Shown: positions 1 through 9,800 of the stretch, in pieces
How positions within the stretch are numbered: position 1 is the first letter of the stretch
Layout of the letters: the number at the start of each line of letters is the position of its first letter
NCBI RefSeq assembly: GCF_000770795.1
Contig: NZ_JRKJ01000005.1
Location: forward strand, 143,797-207,796
DNA length: 64,000 nt
DNA from: Lysobacter dokdonensis DS-58
Lineage (GTDB): Bacteria; Pseudomonadota; Gammaproteobacteria; Xanthomonadales; Xanthomonadaceae
Reading direction: 5' to 3'
Position numbers and translations under genes: made by a program
Notes under the pieces: generated by a model
Databases searched by the model: none
Seen by the model: the letters and a program-made list of their open reading frames with translations, nothing else
What the model was told of the DNA's origin: nothing

Positions 1-1
1 C

Positions 2-301
2 TTCGGCGCGGCGGCCACGCTCAAGCGCAAGACGGCGGGCAGCTACGACCCCAGCACGGGCACGAGCGCCGAGACGGTCACGTCGCTGGCAACGACCGCG
101 TGCGTGTTCGACTACCCGCAGTCCTACGTGGACGGCACGCTGATCCTGGCGGGTGACAAGCGCGCCTACCTGTCCAGTGAGCAGGAGCCCAAGCAGGGCG
201 ACGTGCTGACGTGGAATGCCGTGGACCAGACGGTGATCGCGGTCAAGGCCGTGGCCCCTGCCGGGGTGGCGGTGATGTACGAGGCGCAGCTGCGTGGGTG
301 A
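2..301 (+). CDS. Phage neck (head-tail closure-like) protein, C-terminal part
   Basis: The reading frame is open from the first bases of the window, so the start lies to the left; about 99 residues are visible. It ends with TGA at 299-301 and overlaps the GTG start of the next gene. The place just before an HK97 gp10-like protein and a DUF4128-like protein is the one normally held by a small head-tail closure or stopper protein. I recognise no catalytic motif. The coding call is firm; the role rests mainly on gene order. Confidence 0.7.
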   Translation, partial: FGAAATLKRKTAGSYDPSTGTSAETVTSLATTACVFDYPQSYVDGTLILAGDKRAYLSSEQEPKQGDVLTWNAVDQTVIAVKAVAPAGVAVMYEAQLRG

Positions 302-737
302 GTTCGCGCTCGATATTTCCGCCTTCGTGCAAAAGGCCGAAGGCAACGTGACGCAAGTCGTGCAGAAGGTGAGCGGACACCTGCTCGCCTCGGTCGTCCT
401 GCGGACTCCGGTCGGCAATCCGTCCCTGTGGAAGTCCAAGCCCCCGAAGGGCTACGTGGGCGGTCGCCTGCGCGGCAACTGGAACGTCTCCATCGGGGCG
501 GGGGACTTCGGCACGACGCCGGTCCGCGACCAGTCGGGCGGCGCGACGATTGCGCGCGGCACCAACATCCTGCACGGCTGGAAGGACGGCGACATCTACC
601 TGATGAACTCGCTGCCCTACGTGCGCCCCATCGAATACCTCGGGCACAGCAAGCAAGCCCCGGCAGGCATGGTGCGGCTGACCGTGACCGAGTTCCAGAC
701 ATTCGTGGAGCAGGCGGTGAACGAGGTGGACAAGTGA
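294..737 (+). CDS. HK97 gp10-like tail completion protein
   Basis: 147 residues with a GTG start that overlaps the previous stop. The basic, glycine-rich middle (KPPKGYVGGRLRGNW, about residues 50-64) and the 'YVRPIEYLGHSKQAP' stretch near residue 110 are typical of HK97 gp10-like proteins. These act at the head-tail junction during tail completion. Its TGA overlaps the GTG start of the next gene, so the three neck genes look translationally coupled. The family call is by motif recognition and position. Confidence 0.7.
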   Translation: MGEFALDISAFVQKAEGNVTQVVQKVSGHLLASVVLRTPVGNPSLWKSKPPKGYVGGRLRGNWNVSIGAGDFGTTPVRDQSGGATIARGTNILHGWKDGDIYLMNSLPYVRPIEYLGHSKQAPAGMVRLTVTEFQTFVEQAVNEVDK

Positions 738-1147
738 GCGCCAAGCGCATCCGCGCCATCTACGAAGGCCGCCTGAAGACGTGGGCCGATGCGCGCAGTC
801 CTGCGCTGTCGGTGGCGTTCGAGAACGTGCCCTTCAATCCAGCGAACGGCAGCACGTACCTGCGCGCCTTCCTGCTGCCAGCCGCCACGACGAGCCCCGA
901 TCTCGCGGGCGCGCTGACCACGTATCGCGGTGTGTTCCAGGTTTCGGTGTGCGCACCGATCAACAAGGGCGCAGGGGCCGCGCTGGGAATCGCCGACGAA
1001 TTGGCTGCCCTGTTCGTGGTCAACGCACGCCTGACAGCCTCGGGCTTCACCGTGCAGCAGATCACGCCCTGTTCCGTCGCGCCTGCCTTGCAGGACGACA
1101 CGCACTACATCGTGCCGGTCTCCTTCGAGTACCGCGCCGACACGTAA
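734..1147 (+). CDS. DUF4128-like phage protein, probable tail terminator
   Basis: 137 residues from GTG at 734, chosen because GTGA overlaps the stop of the upstream gene and because the longer open frame to the left only shadows that gene. The protein has the size and layout of lambda gpU-like tail terminators: an N-terminal helix with 'IYEGRLKTWADAR', a central strand region and a C-terminal 'VPVSFEYRADT'. Tail terminators cap the finished tail tube and join it to the head. It is the last gene before a rho-independent terminator and the tail-tube gene. Confidence 0.65.
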   Translation: MSAKRIRAIYEGRLKTWADARSPALSVAFENVPFNPANGSTYLRAFLLPAATTSPDLAGALTTYRGVFQVSVCAPINKGAGAALGIADELAALFVVNARLTASGFTVQQITPCSVAPALQDDTHYIVPVSFEYRADT

Positions 1148-1170
1148 CTCCAGCTCCGCGCTGGTTCCAT

Positions 1171-1194
1171 CCGCCGCCTCCGGGCGGTTTTTTT
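1171..1194 (+). terminator. Rho-independent terminator after the neck genes
   Basis: A 5-bp G+C stem (CCGCC at 1171-1175 with GGCGG at 1183-1187) is followed directly by seven T residues. It lies between the DUF4128-like gene and the tail-tube gene and may lower read-through so that the tail-tube gene is set separately. Confidence 0.65.
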
Positions 1195-1215
1195 ATGCCT
1201 AGAGGAAATGCCTAA

Positions 1216-1863
1216 ATGGCCGTCACCCTGCCGAATGGGTCGTTGATCGCTATCGCTAGCGGTTACGGCTCCAGCAAGACCGTCTCCGCAATCTCCAACG
1301 CCAACCCCGGTGTCGTGACTTCGACCTCGCACGGCATCAGCGACGCCACGTTCGTGGAAGTCACCTCGGGCTGGTCGCGCCTGAACAACAAGATCGTCCG
1401 CGTGTCGGGCAGCGCCACCAACTCCTTCAACCTCGAAGGCTACGACACCTCGTCCACGAGCATCTATCCGGCCGGTTCCGGCACGGGCTCGGTGCGTGCG
1501 GTCAGCGGTTGGACGCAGATCAGCCAGATCCTGGCGTCGTCCTTCTCGGGTGGCGAACAGCAGTTCACCGATTACCAGTTCCTCGAATCGGACGCTGCGG
1601 TGCGCATCCCGACGTTCAAGTCGCCCGCCACGGTCACGCTGACCATTGCCGACGACCCGTCGTTGGCTGGCTTCGTCGCTGCGTTGGCGGCGAACAACGA
1701 CCGCGCCCAGCGCGCCGTCAAGATCACGCTGTCGAACGGCGCGATCCTGCTCTACAACGCCTACGTCTCCGTTGCGACGCTGCCGTCGCTCACGGTCAAC
1801 GAAGTGATGTCCACCCAGTTGACGCTCTCGTTGCTCAACGAGCCGGTCCGCTACACCTCGTAA
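1216..1863 (+). CDS. Major tail tube protein
   Basis: 215 residues, ATG start. The protein is rich in Ser, Thr, Gly and beta-branched residues with few charges, as in major tail tube proteins of long-tailed phages. It comes directly before the tail chaperone and tape measure genes, the fixed place of this gene in siphoviruses. The N-terminal half ('SAISNANPGVVTSTSHG', about residues 24-40) reads like the beta-sandwich found in phage tube proteins. It would polymerise into the tail tube. The family is inferred from composition and order, not from an active-site motif. Confidence 0.75.
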   Translation: MAVTLPNGSLIAIASGYGSSKTVSAISNANPGVVTSTSHGISDATFVEVTSGWSRLNNKIVRVSGSATNSFNLEGYDTSSTSIYPAGSGTGSVRAVSGWTQISQILASSFSGGEQQFTDYQFLESDAAVRIPTFKSPATVTLTIADDPSLAGFVAALAANNDRAQRAVKITLSNGAILLYNAYVSVATLPSLTVNEVMSTQLTLSLLNEPVRYTS

Positions 1864-1871
1864 GGAGCAAC

Positions 1872-2183
1872 ATGGCGAAGTTGAAGCTCAATCCCGAGCC
1901 CACCTTCAAGGCCGACGTGCCGGTCCCCGTTCCGGGGGCCGGTCCGGTCAAGGTGAAGTTCACGTTCAAGTGGCGCAAGCGCGACGAGATCGTGGATTGG
2001 CTGGAGTCGGCCAAGGACATGACCGACGCGGAAATCATTATGGACAGCGCGATTGGCTGGGAACTCGATGACGAGTTCAACGCCGAGAACGCCGAACGCC
2101 TCTGCAACACCTACACGGGCGCGGGGCGTGAGTTCGTCAATACCTACCTCGACGAACTGCGCGGAGTGCGCACAAAAAACTGA
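1872..2183 (+). CDS. Tail assembly chaperone, short form (gpG-like)
   Basis: 103 residues from ATG 1872, with a good ribosome site (AAGGAG, 1863-1868). It encodes a small acidic protein ('DEIVDWLESAKDMTDAEII' in the middle) of the lambda gpG type, which coats the tape measure protein during tail assembly. The last sense codons are ACA AAA AAC before TGA, a classical slippery site that lets some ribosomes continue in the -1 frame (see the extension at 2180-2506). It lies between the tail tube and the tape measure, the standard place. Confidence 0.8.
   Translation: MAKLKLNPEPTFKADVPVPVPGAGPVKVKFTFKWRKRDEIVDWLESAKDMTDAEIIMDSAIGWELDDEFNAENAERLCNTYTGAGREFVNTYLDELRGVRTKN
2174..2180 (+). promoter_or_regulatory. 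Programmed -1 ribosomal frameshift site (A AAA AAC)
   Basis: The heptamer A-AAA-AAC sits exactly in the X-XXY-YYZ phase relative to the upstream frame (codons AAA 2175-2177 and AAC 2178-2180), one codon before the TGA. A slip of one base back continues translation with CTG at 2180 for 108 more codons. Tail-chaperone genes of lambda-like phages use this arrangement widely. No stimulatory structure was worked out. Confidence 0.8.
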
Positions 2184-2506
2184 AGGGCATCGCCAGGGCG
2201 ATTGCCGAAGGGGACCAGCGCGAGAAGGAGGCCGCCGAGTTCGGCTTCCTTCCCGAAGACTTCCCTGACGATGCCTTAGAGATTTGGCCCGACACGCTCG
2301 CGGCCCACAACGCCTTCGTCGCCCTTTCGACGCAATGGCGCACCAGTTACGGCGGCATCACCGGACTGGACTACAACGCCATCCCTTCCGTGCTTCGACT
2401 GATCGCCATTCCTCGCAAGGAGTGGTCGGGCGTGTTCGAGGACTTGCGGGTGATGGAGGCCGAGACGCTGAAGATCCTCACCGAGCAAAGGGAACATCGT
2501 GGCTGA
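2180..2506 (+). CDS. Tail chaperone -1 frameshift extension (DUF1799-like, gpGT form)
   Basis: Reading from C2180 in the -1 frame gives 108 open codons to TGA 2504-2506. The segment has no clear start of its own. It contains 'FGFLPEDFPDDALEIWPD' and the stretch 'STQWRTSYGGITGLDY', which match my knowledge of DUF1799 phage tail proteins (QWR, then GG-GLDY, then a conserved LRVMEAE). Joined to the 103-residue short form it gives a 211-residue G-T-like fusion that would recruit the tape measure protein. The stop overlaps the GTG start of the tape measure gene at 2499. A gene caller that needs a start codon would miss it. Confidence 0.8.
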   Translation: MKGIARAIAEGDQREKEAAEFGFLPEDFPDDALEIWPDTLAAHNAFVALSTQWRTSYGGITGLDYNAIPSVLRLIAIPRKEWSGVFEDLRVMEAETLKILTEQREHRG

Positions 2507-4940
2507 CATCGCATCGCTCGGTATTCGCGTCACCACGACTGGCGCGAAGGAAGCCGCCGCCGACCTCGGGCAGCTGGACACCGCCAGCCAGAAGGTCGAG
2601 AAGTCCGCGAACACCGCCGCCAAGGCGATGTCCGCGAACGCCAAGTCGGCCAAGGAACTGCAATTCGCCACGCGCGGCCTGCCCGCGCAGTTCACCGACA
2701 TCGTGACCTCGCTACAAGGGGGCCAGCGTCCGCTGCAAGTCCTGCTCCAGCAGGGCGGCCAGATCAAGGACCTGTTCGGTGGCATCGGCCCCGCCATCCG
2801 TGCCGTGGGTGGTTACGTCGCGGGCCTCATAAATCCCTTTACCATCGCTGCCGCTGCCGTTGTCGGGCTGGGCCTTGCGTGGAAGGAGGCCGCCGACGAG
2901 GCGCAGGCCTTCAACCTCGCGATCATCCAGTCGGGCGACTATGCCCGCAAGAGCGCGGACGACCTCGAAACGCTCGCCAGTCGCCTCGACGAGACGACCA
3001 ACGCCACGCAACGCTTCGCCAGCGACGTGATCGCGCAGGTGGTGGCCTCGGGCCGCTTCACGGGCGAACAGGTCGATCTGGTTTCCACCGCCATCATCAA
3101 CATGGCGAAGGCCGTGCAGGCGGCCGGTGGCGATGCGGACGACACGATCAAGGATCTGATCAAGTCGTTCACCGACCTGTCGCGCGATCCGGTCGATGCG
3201 CTGCTCAAGCTCAACGAAACGCAGCACTTCCTCACGCAGTCCACGCTGGAACAGGTCGAGACGCTGAAGAAGCAAGGCCGCGAGGCCGAGGCGGTCGATG
3301 TCGCCATCAAGGCGATGGCCGACACGCTCAACGCCCGCGCGCCCGAGATGCAGTCCAACCTCGGCGCGACGAGCATTGCGTTTGCCAGCCTGCGCGACAA
3401 CGCCGCCGAAGCCCTCGACGGCATCGTGGACGGCTTCCGCCGCGCCGACGAAGCCGCGCTGAAGTTCCTGCGCTCCGGCTCGCTCGCTTCGCGCTCCGTG
3501 CGCAGCCTGCTCCCCATCGACTTCGGGAGTGCGAACGACGCGGACTTCTCCGGCGTCAAGGGCAGCGTCAACGGCGGCGGCCTGAGCATCGTCGATAGCA
3601 AGAAGGCGCGCCAGGACATCAAGGAGGTCGAGGACGCCCAGCGCGAATGGAACTCGTCGCTCCGGCAGGGCGAGACCAGCGCGCAACGACTGAAGCGCGA
3701 ACTGGACGAGGTAGCGGAGGCCGGTAAGCGCCTCGGAAAGACCGACCCGGAAATCGCAGCGGCGCAGGACGCCATCCGCGACGCCTTTGCGCGCAAGGGG
3801 CCGAAGGCCCGCAAGCCGCGCAAGGTCAACACGCGCGGCATCGAAAACGCATCCGACCGCTTCGACGATATGGTCGGCAGCCTGCGTGCCGAAATCGAAG
3901 GCCCGCTGGAGCGTGTCGAGCAGCAACACATCAAGCGGATGCGCGAGCTGGAGCAGGCCGCACGTGACGGCAAGCGGTCGCACGAGGATCTGGCCGAGGC
4001 GCTGAAGCTCGAAGGCGAGGCCTACCAGCGCGCTGGCGACGAGGTGCAGCACCGCTACGAAGCGGAGATTGCCGCGCTCTCCGGCCCCATCGTGCAGGCC
4101 CAGCAGGCGCACGAGGCTGCGCTGCGTCGCATCGAGGAATTGAAGAAGGAAGGCGTGCTGACCGGCGCGCAATACAACGCGATGCTGGAGGAGGAGGCCA
4201 AGGCCTTCGAGGCCGACATGCACGCCGCCGAGCGTGCCGCCGATCCCATCGGTGCACTGCTGTCGGACATGGCCGCAGAACTCGACCTGATCGGCAAGAG
4301 CAACGCCGAGCGCGCGGTGATGGTGGAACTGCGCCGCCAGAACATCGACGCGATGAGCGCCGAGGGGCAGGCCGCGCTGGAAACGGCCCGCCAGTTCGAC
4401 GAGGAAGCCAAGGCCAAGCAGCGCTCCATCGACCTGATGGACGACTTCCGCCGAGGGGCCAGCGACGCGCTGTCCGACATCATCACCGGAGCCAAGAGCG
4501 CGAAGGAAGCCTTCGCCGACTTCTTCGACGATCTGGCGCGGCGCATCACGCAAATGATCGCCGAACGCTGGATCGAGCGCGCCTTCGGTGCGATGGGGAC
4601 GAACGGCTCCGGCACGTCCGGTGGCGATTGGCTTGGTGCTGCGGTCGGTGCGCTGTTCGGCGGTGGCCGTGCAATGGGCGGCCAGGTGGCGGCAAACCGC
4701 GTCTACGAAGTGGGCGAACACAACCAGCCCGAACTCCTGCAAGTCCACGGCCGTTCGTACCTGATCCCCGGCAACCAAGGGAACGTCACGCCGATGCACG
4801 GCGGCGGCAGCGAGCAGCGCGTGTACCAGCTCACGCAGAACTTTCAGGTGCAGGGCGCACCGAACCGACAGACGAGGGAACAGATGGCGCGCAGCAGCGG
4901 ACGTGAAGCGCGTCGCGGCATGACGAGGACGGGCACCTGA
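2499..4940 (+). CDS. Tail tape measure protein
   Basis: 813 residues, GTG start inside the end of the chaperone extension. It is mostly Ala, Lys and Glu-rich helix with long coiled-coil stretches, plus a hydrophobic segment near residues 111-128 ('INPFTIAAAAVVGLGLAW'), as expected of a tape measure protein that sets tail length and may enter the host membrane. The N-terminal 'LGIRVTTTGAKEAAADLGQ' and the block around 'LQGGQRPLQVLLQQGGQ' (residues 70-86) are typical of TMP_2-type phage tape measures. The C-terminal part carries a lambda gpH-like region and a basic tail. Confidence 0.92.
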   Translation: MADIASLGIRVTTTGAKEAAADLGQLDTASQKVEKSANTAAKAMSANAKSAKELQFATRGLPAQFTDIVTSLQGGQRPLQVLLQQGGQIKDLFGGIGPAIRAVGGYVAGLINPFTIAAAAVVGLGLAWKEAADEAQAFNLAIIQSGDYARKSADDLETLASRLDETTNATQRFASDVIAQVVASGRFTGEQVDLVSTAIINMAKAVQAAGGDADDTIKDLIKSFTDLSRDPVDALLKLNETQHFLTQSTLEQVETLKKQGREAEAVDVAIKAMADTLNARAPEMQSNLGATSIAFASLRDNAAEALDGIVDGFRRADEAALKFLRSGSLASRSVRSLLPIDFGSANDADFSGVKGSVNGGGLSIVDSKKARQDIKEVEDAQREWNSSLRQGETSAQRLKRELDEVAEAGKRLGKTDPEIAAAQDAIRDAFARKGPKARKPRKVNTRGIENASDRFDDMVGSLRAEIEGPLERVEQQHIKRMRELEQAARDGKRSHEDLAEALKLEGEAYQRAGDEVQHRYEAEIAALSGPIVQAQQAHEAALRRIEELKKEGVLTGAQYNAMLEEEAKAFEADMHAAERAADPIGALLSDMAAELDLIGKSNAERAVMVELRRQNIDAMSAEGQAALETARQFDEEAKAKQRSIDLMDDFRRGASDALSDIITGAKSAKEAFADFFDDLARRITQMIAERWIERAFGAMGTNGSGTSGGDWLGAAVGALFGGGRAMGGQVAANRVYEVGEHNQPELLQVHGRSYLIPGNQGNVTPMHGGGSEQRVYQLTQNFQVQGAPNRQTREQMARSSGREARRGMTRTGT

Positions 4941-5488
4941 TGGCCTACCTCACCACCCGGATGCCCGAGCGCATCGCCGCTGGCTTCGTGATCGGCCCGC
5001 GCTGGCAGACGCTCGTGGTGCCGCTGGATAACGGCCGCGAGCAGCGCAACGCGCAATGGCTGTTCCCGAAGTACGAAGCCCGCGCCAACATCGGCATGTT
5101 CAATGCCGCCGACCGACAGGCGATCCGCAACCTGTTCATGGCGTGCCGGGGCCGCGCCAATCCGTTCCGCGTGCGCGATCCGCTGGACTACACGGCCACC
5201 GCGCAACCGCTCTACACCGTTGGCGGCGTGACGTACCTCGCGCGCAGCTACGCCTACGGCGGCGAGACCGCGTATCGGCTGATCCAGGCTCCGGTCACCG
5301 CGACGCTCTCCGGTGCGGGATCGGTGGATCTCACCACGGGCATCGTCACGGGCGCGAATCCGGTGGCGGACACGTGGACCGGCACGTTCGACATCTGGAT
5401 GCGCTTCGAGAGCGACTTCGGCGCGATCACGGCCACGACGACCAACGTGCAAACGGCCGACATCGAGCTGGTCGAGGTGCGCCGATGA
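4940..5488 (+). CDS. DUF2460-like distal tail protein
   Basis: 182 residues; the ATG overlaps the last base of the tape measure stop. It is the DUF2460 type ('AGFVIGPRWQTLVVPLDNGREQRNA' area, residues 14-38, then 'FRVRDPLDYTA'), related to the gene transfer agent distal tail protein that forms the ring at the tip of the tail tube. Its TGA overlaps the ATG of the DUF2163 gene. The fixed order tape measure, DUF2460, DUF2163, NlpC/P60, hub supports the call. Confidence 0.8.
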   Translation: MAYLTTRMPERIAAGFVIGPRWQTLVVPLDNGREQRNAQWLFPKYEARANIGMFNAADRQAIRNLFMACRGRANPFRVRDPLDYTATAQPLYTVGGVTYLARSYAYGGETAYRLIQAPVTATLSGAGSVDLTTGIVTGANPVADTWTGTFDIWMRFESDFGAITATTTNVQTADIELVEVRR

Positions 5489-6381
5489 AGCAGATTCCGG
5501 CGTCGCTCGTCACGCACCTGTCGGGCGACACCACGACGCATTGCCTCTTGCTGCGCGTCCTCACGAAGTCGGGCGACCTGTACGGGTTCACCAACCTCGA
5601 CGTGGACGTGACCTACAACCCCGCGACGGTCGATCCGTACTCGACGGGGGACGATTGGGGCTCGGCTTCGCATCGTGCGGACAACGGGTTCACGCCCGAG
5701 CGGATGCAGGCCACGGCTGACCTCAGCGTTGACAACACCGAACTGCAAGGCTGGGTGGCTGAGACGGGCATCACCGAGCAGCAGATTCGCGCGGGGTTGT
5801 TCGACTACGCCAAGGTGCGCGTGTACCGCGTCAACTACATGGACCTCACGCAAGGCCATGAGCTGGTGCTGGCAGGGACGTGCGGTGAAACCACCTTCTC
5901 CCGCAACGGCTGGAAGGCCGAGTTCCGCTCGCTGACCCAGCAGCTCAAGCAACCGCTCTCGCAACTGTATTCGATCAAGTGCCGCGCCAAGTACGGCGAC
6001 GCGCGTTGCGGCAAGGCGTTCGTGTGGACGGCCGGGACGGTGACCTCCGTGGGCTCCGAAACCGACCGCATCTTCACCGACACGTCCATCGCGCAGGCCG
6101 ACGACTTCTACGCACTTGGCGTCGTGGAGTGGCTCACGGGCGACAACGCAGGCGCGCAGATGGAAGTGGACTCGCAGATCTCCGACGAGGTGACGATGGC
6201 GTTGCCGCTGCCGTATCCGATCCAGATCGGGGACACGTACCAGATCCGCCAGGATTGCGACAAGACGCGCGAGATGTGCCGTGACACGCACGCCAATCTC
6301 GTGAACTTCCGGGGCGAGCCTGACATCCCGATTGCGGATGGCGGGACGCTCATGGTGCCGGGGGCGTACATCCGGCGATGA
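5485..6381 (+). CDS. DUF2163 / BR0599-like tail hub protein
   Basis: 298 residues from ATG 5485 (overlap ATGA with the previous gene). The N-terminal half is a DUF2163 domain ('TTTHCLLLRVLTKSGDLYGF'). The C-terminal third contains four cysteines in two pairs: 'IKCRAKYGDARCGK' and 'QDCDKTREMCRD'. In lambda gpL and the gene transfer agent hub such cysteines are reported to bind an iron-sulphur cluster; by analogy this protein may do the same, which is inference. It would sit at the tail tip between the distal ring and the large hub protein. Confidence 0.8.
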   Translation: MKQIPASLVTHLSGDTTTHCLLLRVLTKSGDLYGFTNLDVDVTYNPATVDPYSTGDDWGSASHRADNGFTPERMQATADLSVDNTELQGWVAETGITEQQIRAGLFDYAKVRVYRVNYMDLTQGHELVLAGTCGETTFSRNGWKAEFRSLTQQLKQPLSQLYSIKCRAKYGDARCGKAFVWTAGTVTSVGSETDRIFTDTSIAQADDFYALGVVEWLTGDNAGAQMEVDSQISDEVTMALPLPYPIQIGDTYQIRQDCDKTREMCRDTHANLVNFRGEPDIPIADGGTLMVPGAYIRR

Positions 6382-6857
6382 GCAAATCGAAGAAGCAACG
6401 TCCCGGCCTGCATGAAGCAGCTCGCCGGTACCTTGGCGTGCCTTTCAAACACATGGGCCGCTCCGAGAAAGCCATTGATTGCGTGGGCCTCGGCATCCTC
6501 GCTGCCCGCGATTGCGGGTGGACCGCCGATGACCTGTCGGTCTACGGCCGCGCCCCGCGCGATGGATTGCTCGACGCGATGCTCGTGCGCAACTGCGGCG
6601 AGCCCGTCGCACGCGAGCCGGTGTCGCTGAGCGATCTGCAACCGGGCGACATCCTCGCCATCCATTTCGACGGCCAGCGCGTCTCGCGCGGCATTCCGTC
6701 CAAGTGGCCCGTTCGCCACGTCGGCATCGTCGGCGAACAGAACGGACGCATGACCCTGATCCATACCGATTCCTACATCGGCCGCGTCGTCGAACAAAGC
6801 ATCGACCCAACCATTTTGTCGCGCATCGCGGCCGTCTATCGGAGGGCTTCACTTTGA
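6378..6857 (+). CDS. NlpC/P60 tail peptidoglycan hydrolase
   Basis: 159 residues, ATG overlapping the DUF2163 stop. The NlpC/P60 cysteine peptidase signature is visible: the catalytic Cys in 'AIDCVGLG' (about residue 35) and the His in 'VRHVGIVG' (about residue 115), with 'LQPGDILAI' between them. Such proteins are carried at the tail tip and cut cell-wall peptides during DNA entry. The next gene starts with TTG inside the stop codon of this one. Confidence 0.88.
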   Translation: MSKSKKQRPGLHEAARRYLGVPFKHMGRSEKAIDCVGLGILAARDCGWTADDLSVYGRAPRDGLLDAMLVRNCGEPVAREPVSLSDLQPGDILAIHFDGQRVSRGIPSKWPVRHVGIVGEQNGRMTLIHTDSYIGRVVEQSIDPTILSRIAAVYRRASL

Positions 6858-9800
6858 GTGGGTCCACGATTGGAGGTGTCGTTGGCGCAGTTGTCGGCTA
6901 TTTCTTCGGCGCACCACAACTAGGCTGGGCCATTGGCTCGATGATCGGCGGCTACGTCGATCCCGATGTCATCAAGTCGTCCGGTCCGCGCCTGACCGAT
7001 GCGATGCAGCAGACCGCACGCGACGGCATTCCGATCACGATTGGCTACGGCACGTTCCCGACTGCGGGCAACGTGATCTGGCGTGCGCCGCTGGTCGAGA
7101 ACGTCATCGTGACGCGCGAGCGCCAGGGCAAGGGCGGCCCGGTCACCGAAACCACCGAGTTCCAATACACGCGCTCCTACGCCATCGGCATCTGCGAAGG
7201 CCCGATCACCGGCCTGCTGATCGTCAAGCGCAACGGGAAGATCGTCTACGACGCGCGCACCGACGAAGAATTGACGGCGGTCGGCTACACGGCCAACGAC
7301 ATTGCGGCCTCGCGCTCCGGCTCTGCGGCCTTCATGCAGAACGCCGTGATGTATACGGGCGACGAGTCGCAAGTCGCGGACTCGGTGATGGAGGCCCACG
7401 AAGGCGTCGGCAACGTGCCTGCGTACCGTGGACTGGCTTACATCCGATTCGAGAACGACGATCTGTCGGAACTGCGCGGCGCGATCCCGCAATTCGAGTT
7501 CGTCGTCAACGGCTCGGGCAACGTCGTGGTGGTGGAGAACGAGGAAGGGCTGATCTTCCACTACCCGCTGGACGACTACGCGCCGGGCGGCGTGGCCCGC
7601 GAAGTCGTCGGCGGCTACAACGGCGTCTACTCCAGCACCAACGTGGCGGGCGGCCCGATCCTGAGCCTTGGTGGCACGGGGTCGATGAACATCACCGATT
7701 TTGGCGGCTACATGCAGACCGCCTCGGGTGTTACGCCGAGCATGAACACGCACACTAGCTGGAGCGTGTCCGCATGGATCCAGCCGCGCCCGAACTCTGA
7801 CGACGACAACGGCGGTGGCGCGACGCAGAAGACCATCGCCATCCTCGACAACGGCGGCTTCGTCGATGAGTGCAACTGGTGCCTGTGCCTGCGCACGCCC
7901 AGCTCCCCGGCCGACCTGAAGAACCTGCGTCCCTACGCGTTTTACTCGCACAGCCTCGGCACGCAGAACAGCATCGTCAGCACGGAAGAAGCGACGTTCT
8001 TCCGCAACCACTACGTCGTGATGACGTGGGAGCGGACCGGGCCCGGCACTCTCGGAACATTCAAGTTCTACGTCAACGGATCGCTGATCGACACCGAGAC
8101 GGGCCAGCCCAATCCATCGTTTGCCAACACCTCGATGCATCTGATCGTGGGTGGCGCGCGCTCCGGTGTGCCTTCCTACGCGACCGACCACCAATTCCTC
8201 GGCTGCATCGCGGACCTCAAGGGCTACAGCCGTGCGCTGACGCTGGCCGAGATTCAGGCCAAGTTCCTGGCGTCCGACGACCGCTACTACGAAATCCCGG
8301 ACATCCCCGGCACCTACGTCGATGCGAACGGCAACTACGTCTACTTCGGCGCGGATGCGCTGGAGCGCGAAGTGGTCACCGTGGGCGACATCGTGGCCGA
8401 CATCTGCCTGCGTGCAGGACTGACGGCCGACCAGTTCGATGTCAGCGAGCTGACGGACGAAATCGACGGGTATCGCATTGCAACCGAGGGCGGCGGGGAT
8501 GCGTTCCTCAATCCCCTGCTGGCTTATGCCTTCGCTGACTGCGCGGAGTGGGATGGCAAGCTGCGTTTCGTCAAGCGTGGCGGCGATCCGGTCTTTGCAC
8601 TGACTGCCGACGATCTGGTCGAGCGCGACGGCGATGCGTTCGAGCGCGAGCGCGTGCAGGAAGCCGAATTGCTGCGCAAGACCACGGTGTCCTACCTCGA
8701 CCCGCTTGCCACCTACACGGTCACCACGCAGCAGTGGGAGCGCCGTTCGGGCACCGTCGAGGCCAAGGGTGAGGGCTCGCTGGAATTGCCCGTCGTGGCC
8801 GGTGGCACGCAGATGGCGCAGGTGGCCGAGAAGCGCGGCAAGGTCGCGTGGTCGGAAACCGAAAAGCAGAAGTTCTCGCTCACGCACAAGTGGACGAAGC
8901 TCACGCCCACGGACGTGGGTACGTACACGGACGCGGACGGCAACGTCACGCGCATTCGCCTCGGCCAGCGCGAGGACGACTCGGGCGTGCAGCTCATGGA
9001 GGCCGTCACCAACCGTGGCGCGTCCTACACCGGCACGGCCGAAGCCCAGCCCCTCCCCGGCGGTGGCGTGACGCCTCCTGCGGTGCGTGGCCCCACGGTC
9101 ATGGCGGCATTCAACGGTCCGCCCCCGCGCACGAACGAACAACAGCAGGCGGGCATCTTCGTGGCGGTTCGGGGATTGCTGGAAGGCTGGGTCGGCTGCG
9201 ACCTGTATATCTCGGCGGACAACGGCGATACGGAGACGTTCGTCGGGCGCCTGGTCAACCCCGCGCGCATGGGCTGGCTCACCGCCGACATCACCTCGTC
9301 GGCCAGCGACACCATCAGCGTGGAGCTGTACGGCTCGGCCGACATCGACACGGTGACCGACGACCAGCTCGACGCGAACCAGAACGTGTGGGCGATCATC
9401 ACCGGGGCGAATGCGGAGTTCGGCCAGTCGCAGACCTCCACGCCGAACGGCGATGGCTTCGACCTGACGGACACCGAACGCGGGCTGGTGGGCGAAGCGA
9501 CCTCGCACGACACCGACGACGTGTTCGTGATGGTGGACCAGTACGTCTACTACATCCCGGTGAACACCGAATATGCCGGGCGCACGCTGATCCTGCGCGC
9601 GGTGACGGTCGGCACGCAGGCGGCCAACAACACGACCACCACGCTTGTCTACGACCCGCCCGAAATCGTGTGGGACGGCAACGGGGAAGACGACGACGGC
9701 GAGGATGGCCCCGACCCGGATCCGGGTGGCGCTGGCACGCCGGGCACGCCAACCTCGCGCACCGTTGACCCCGGCAGCACCACCGTCTCGCTCACGGCGG

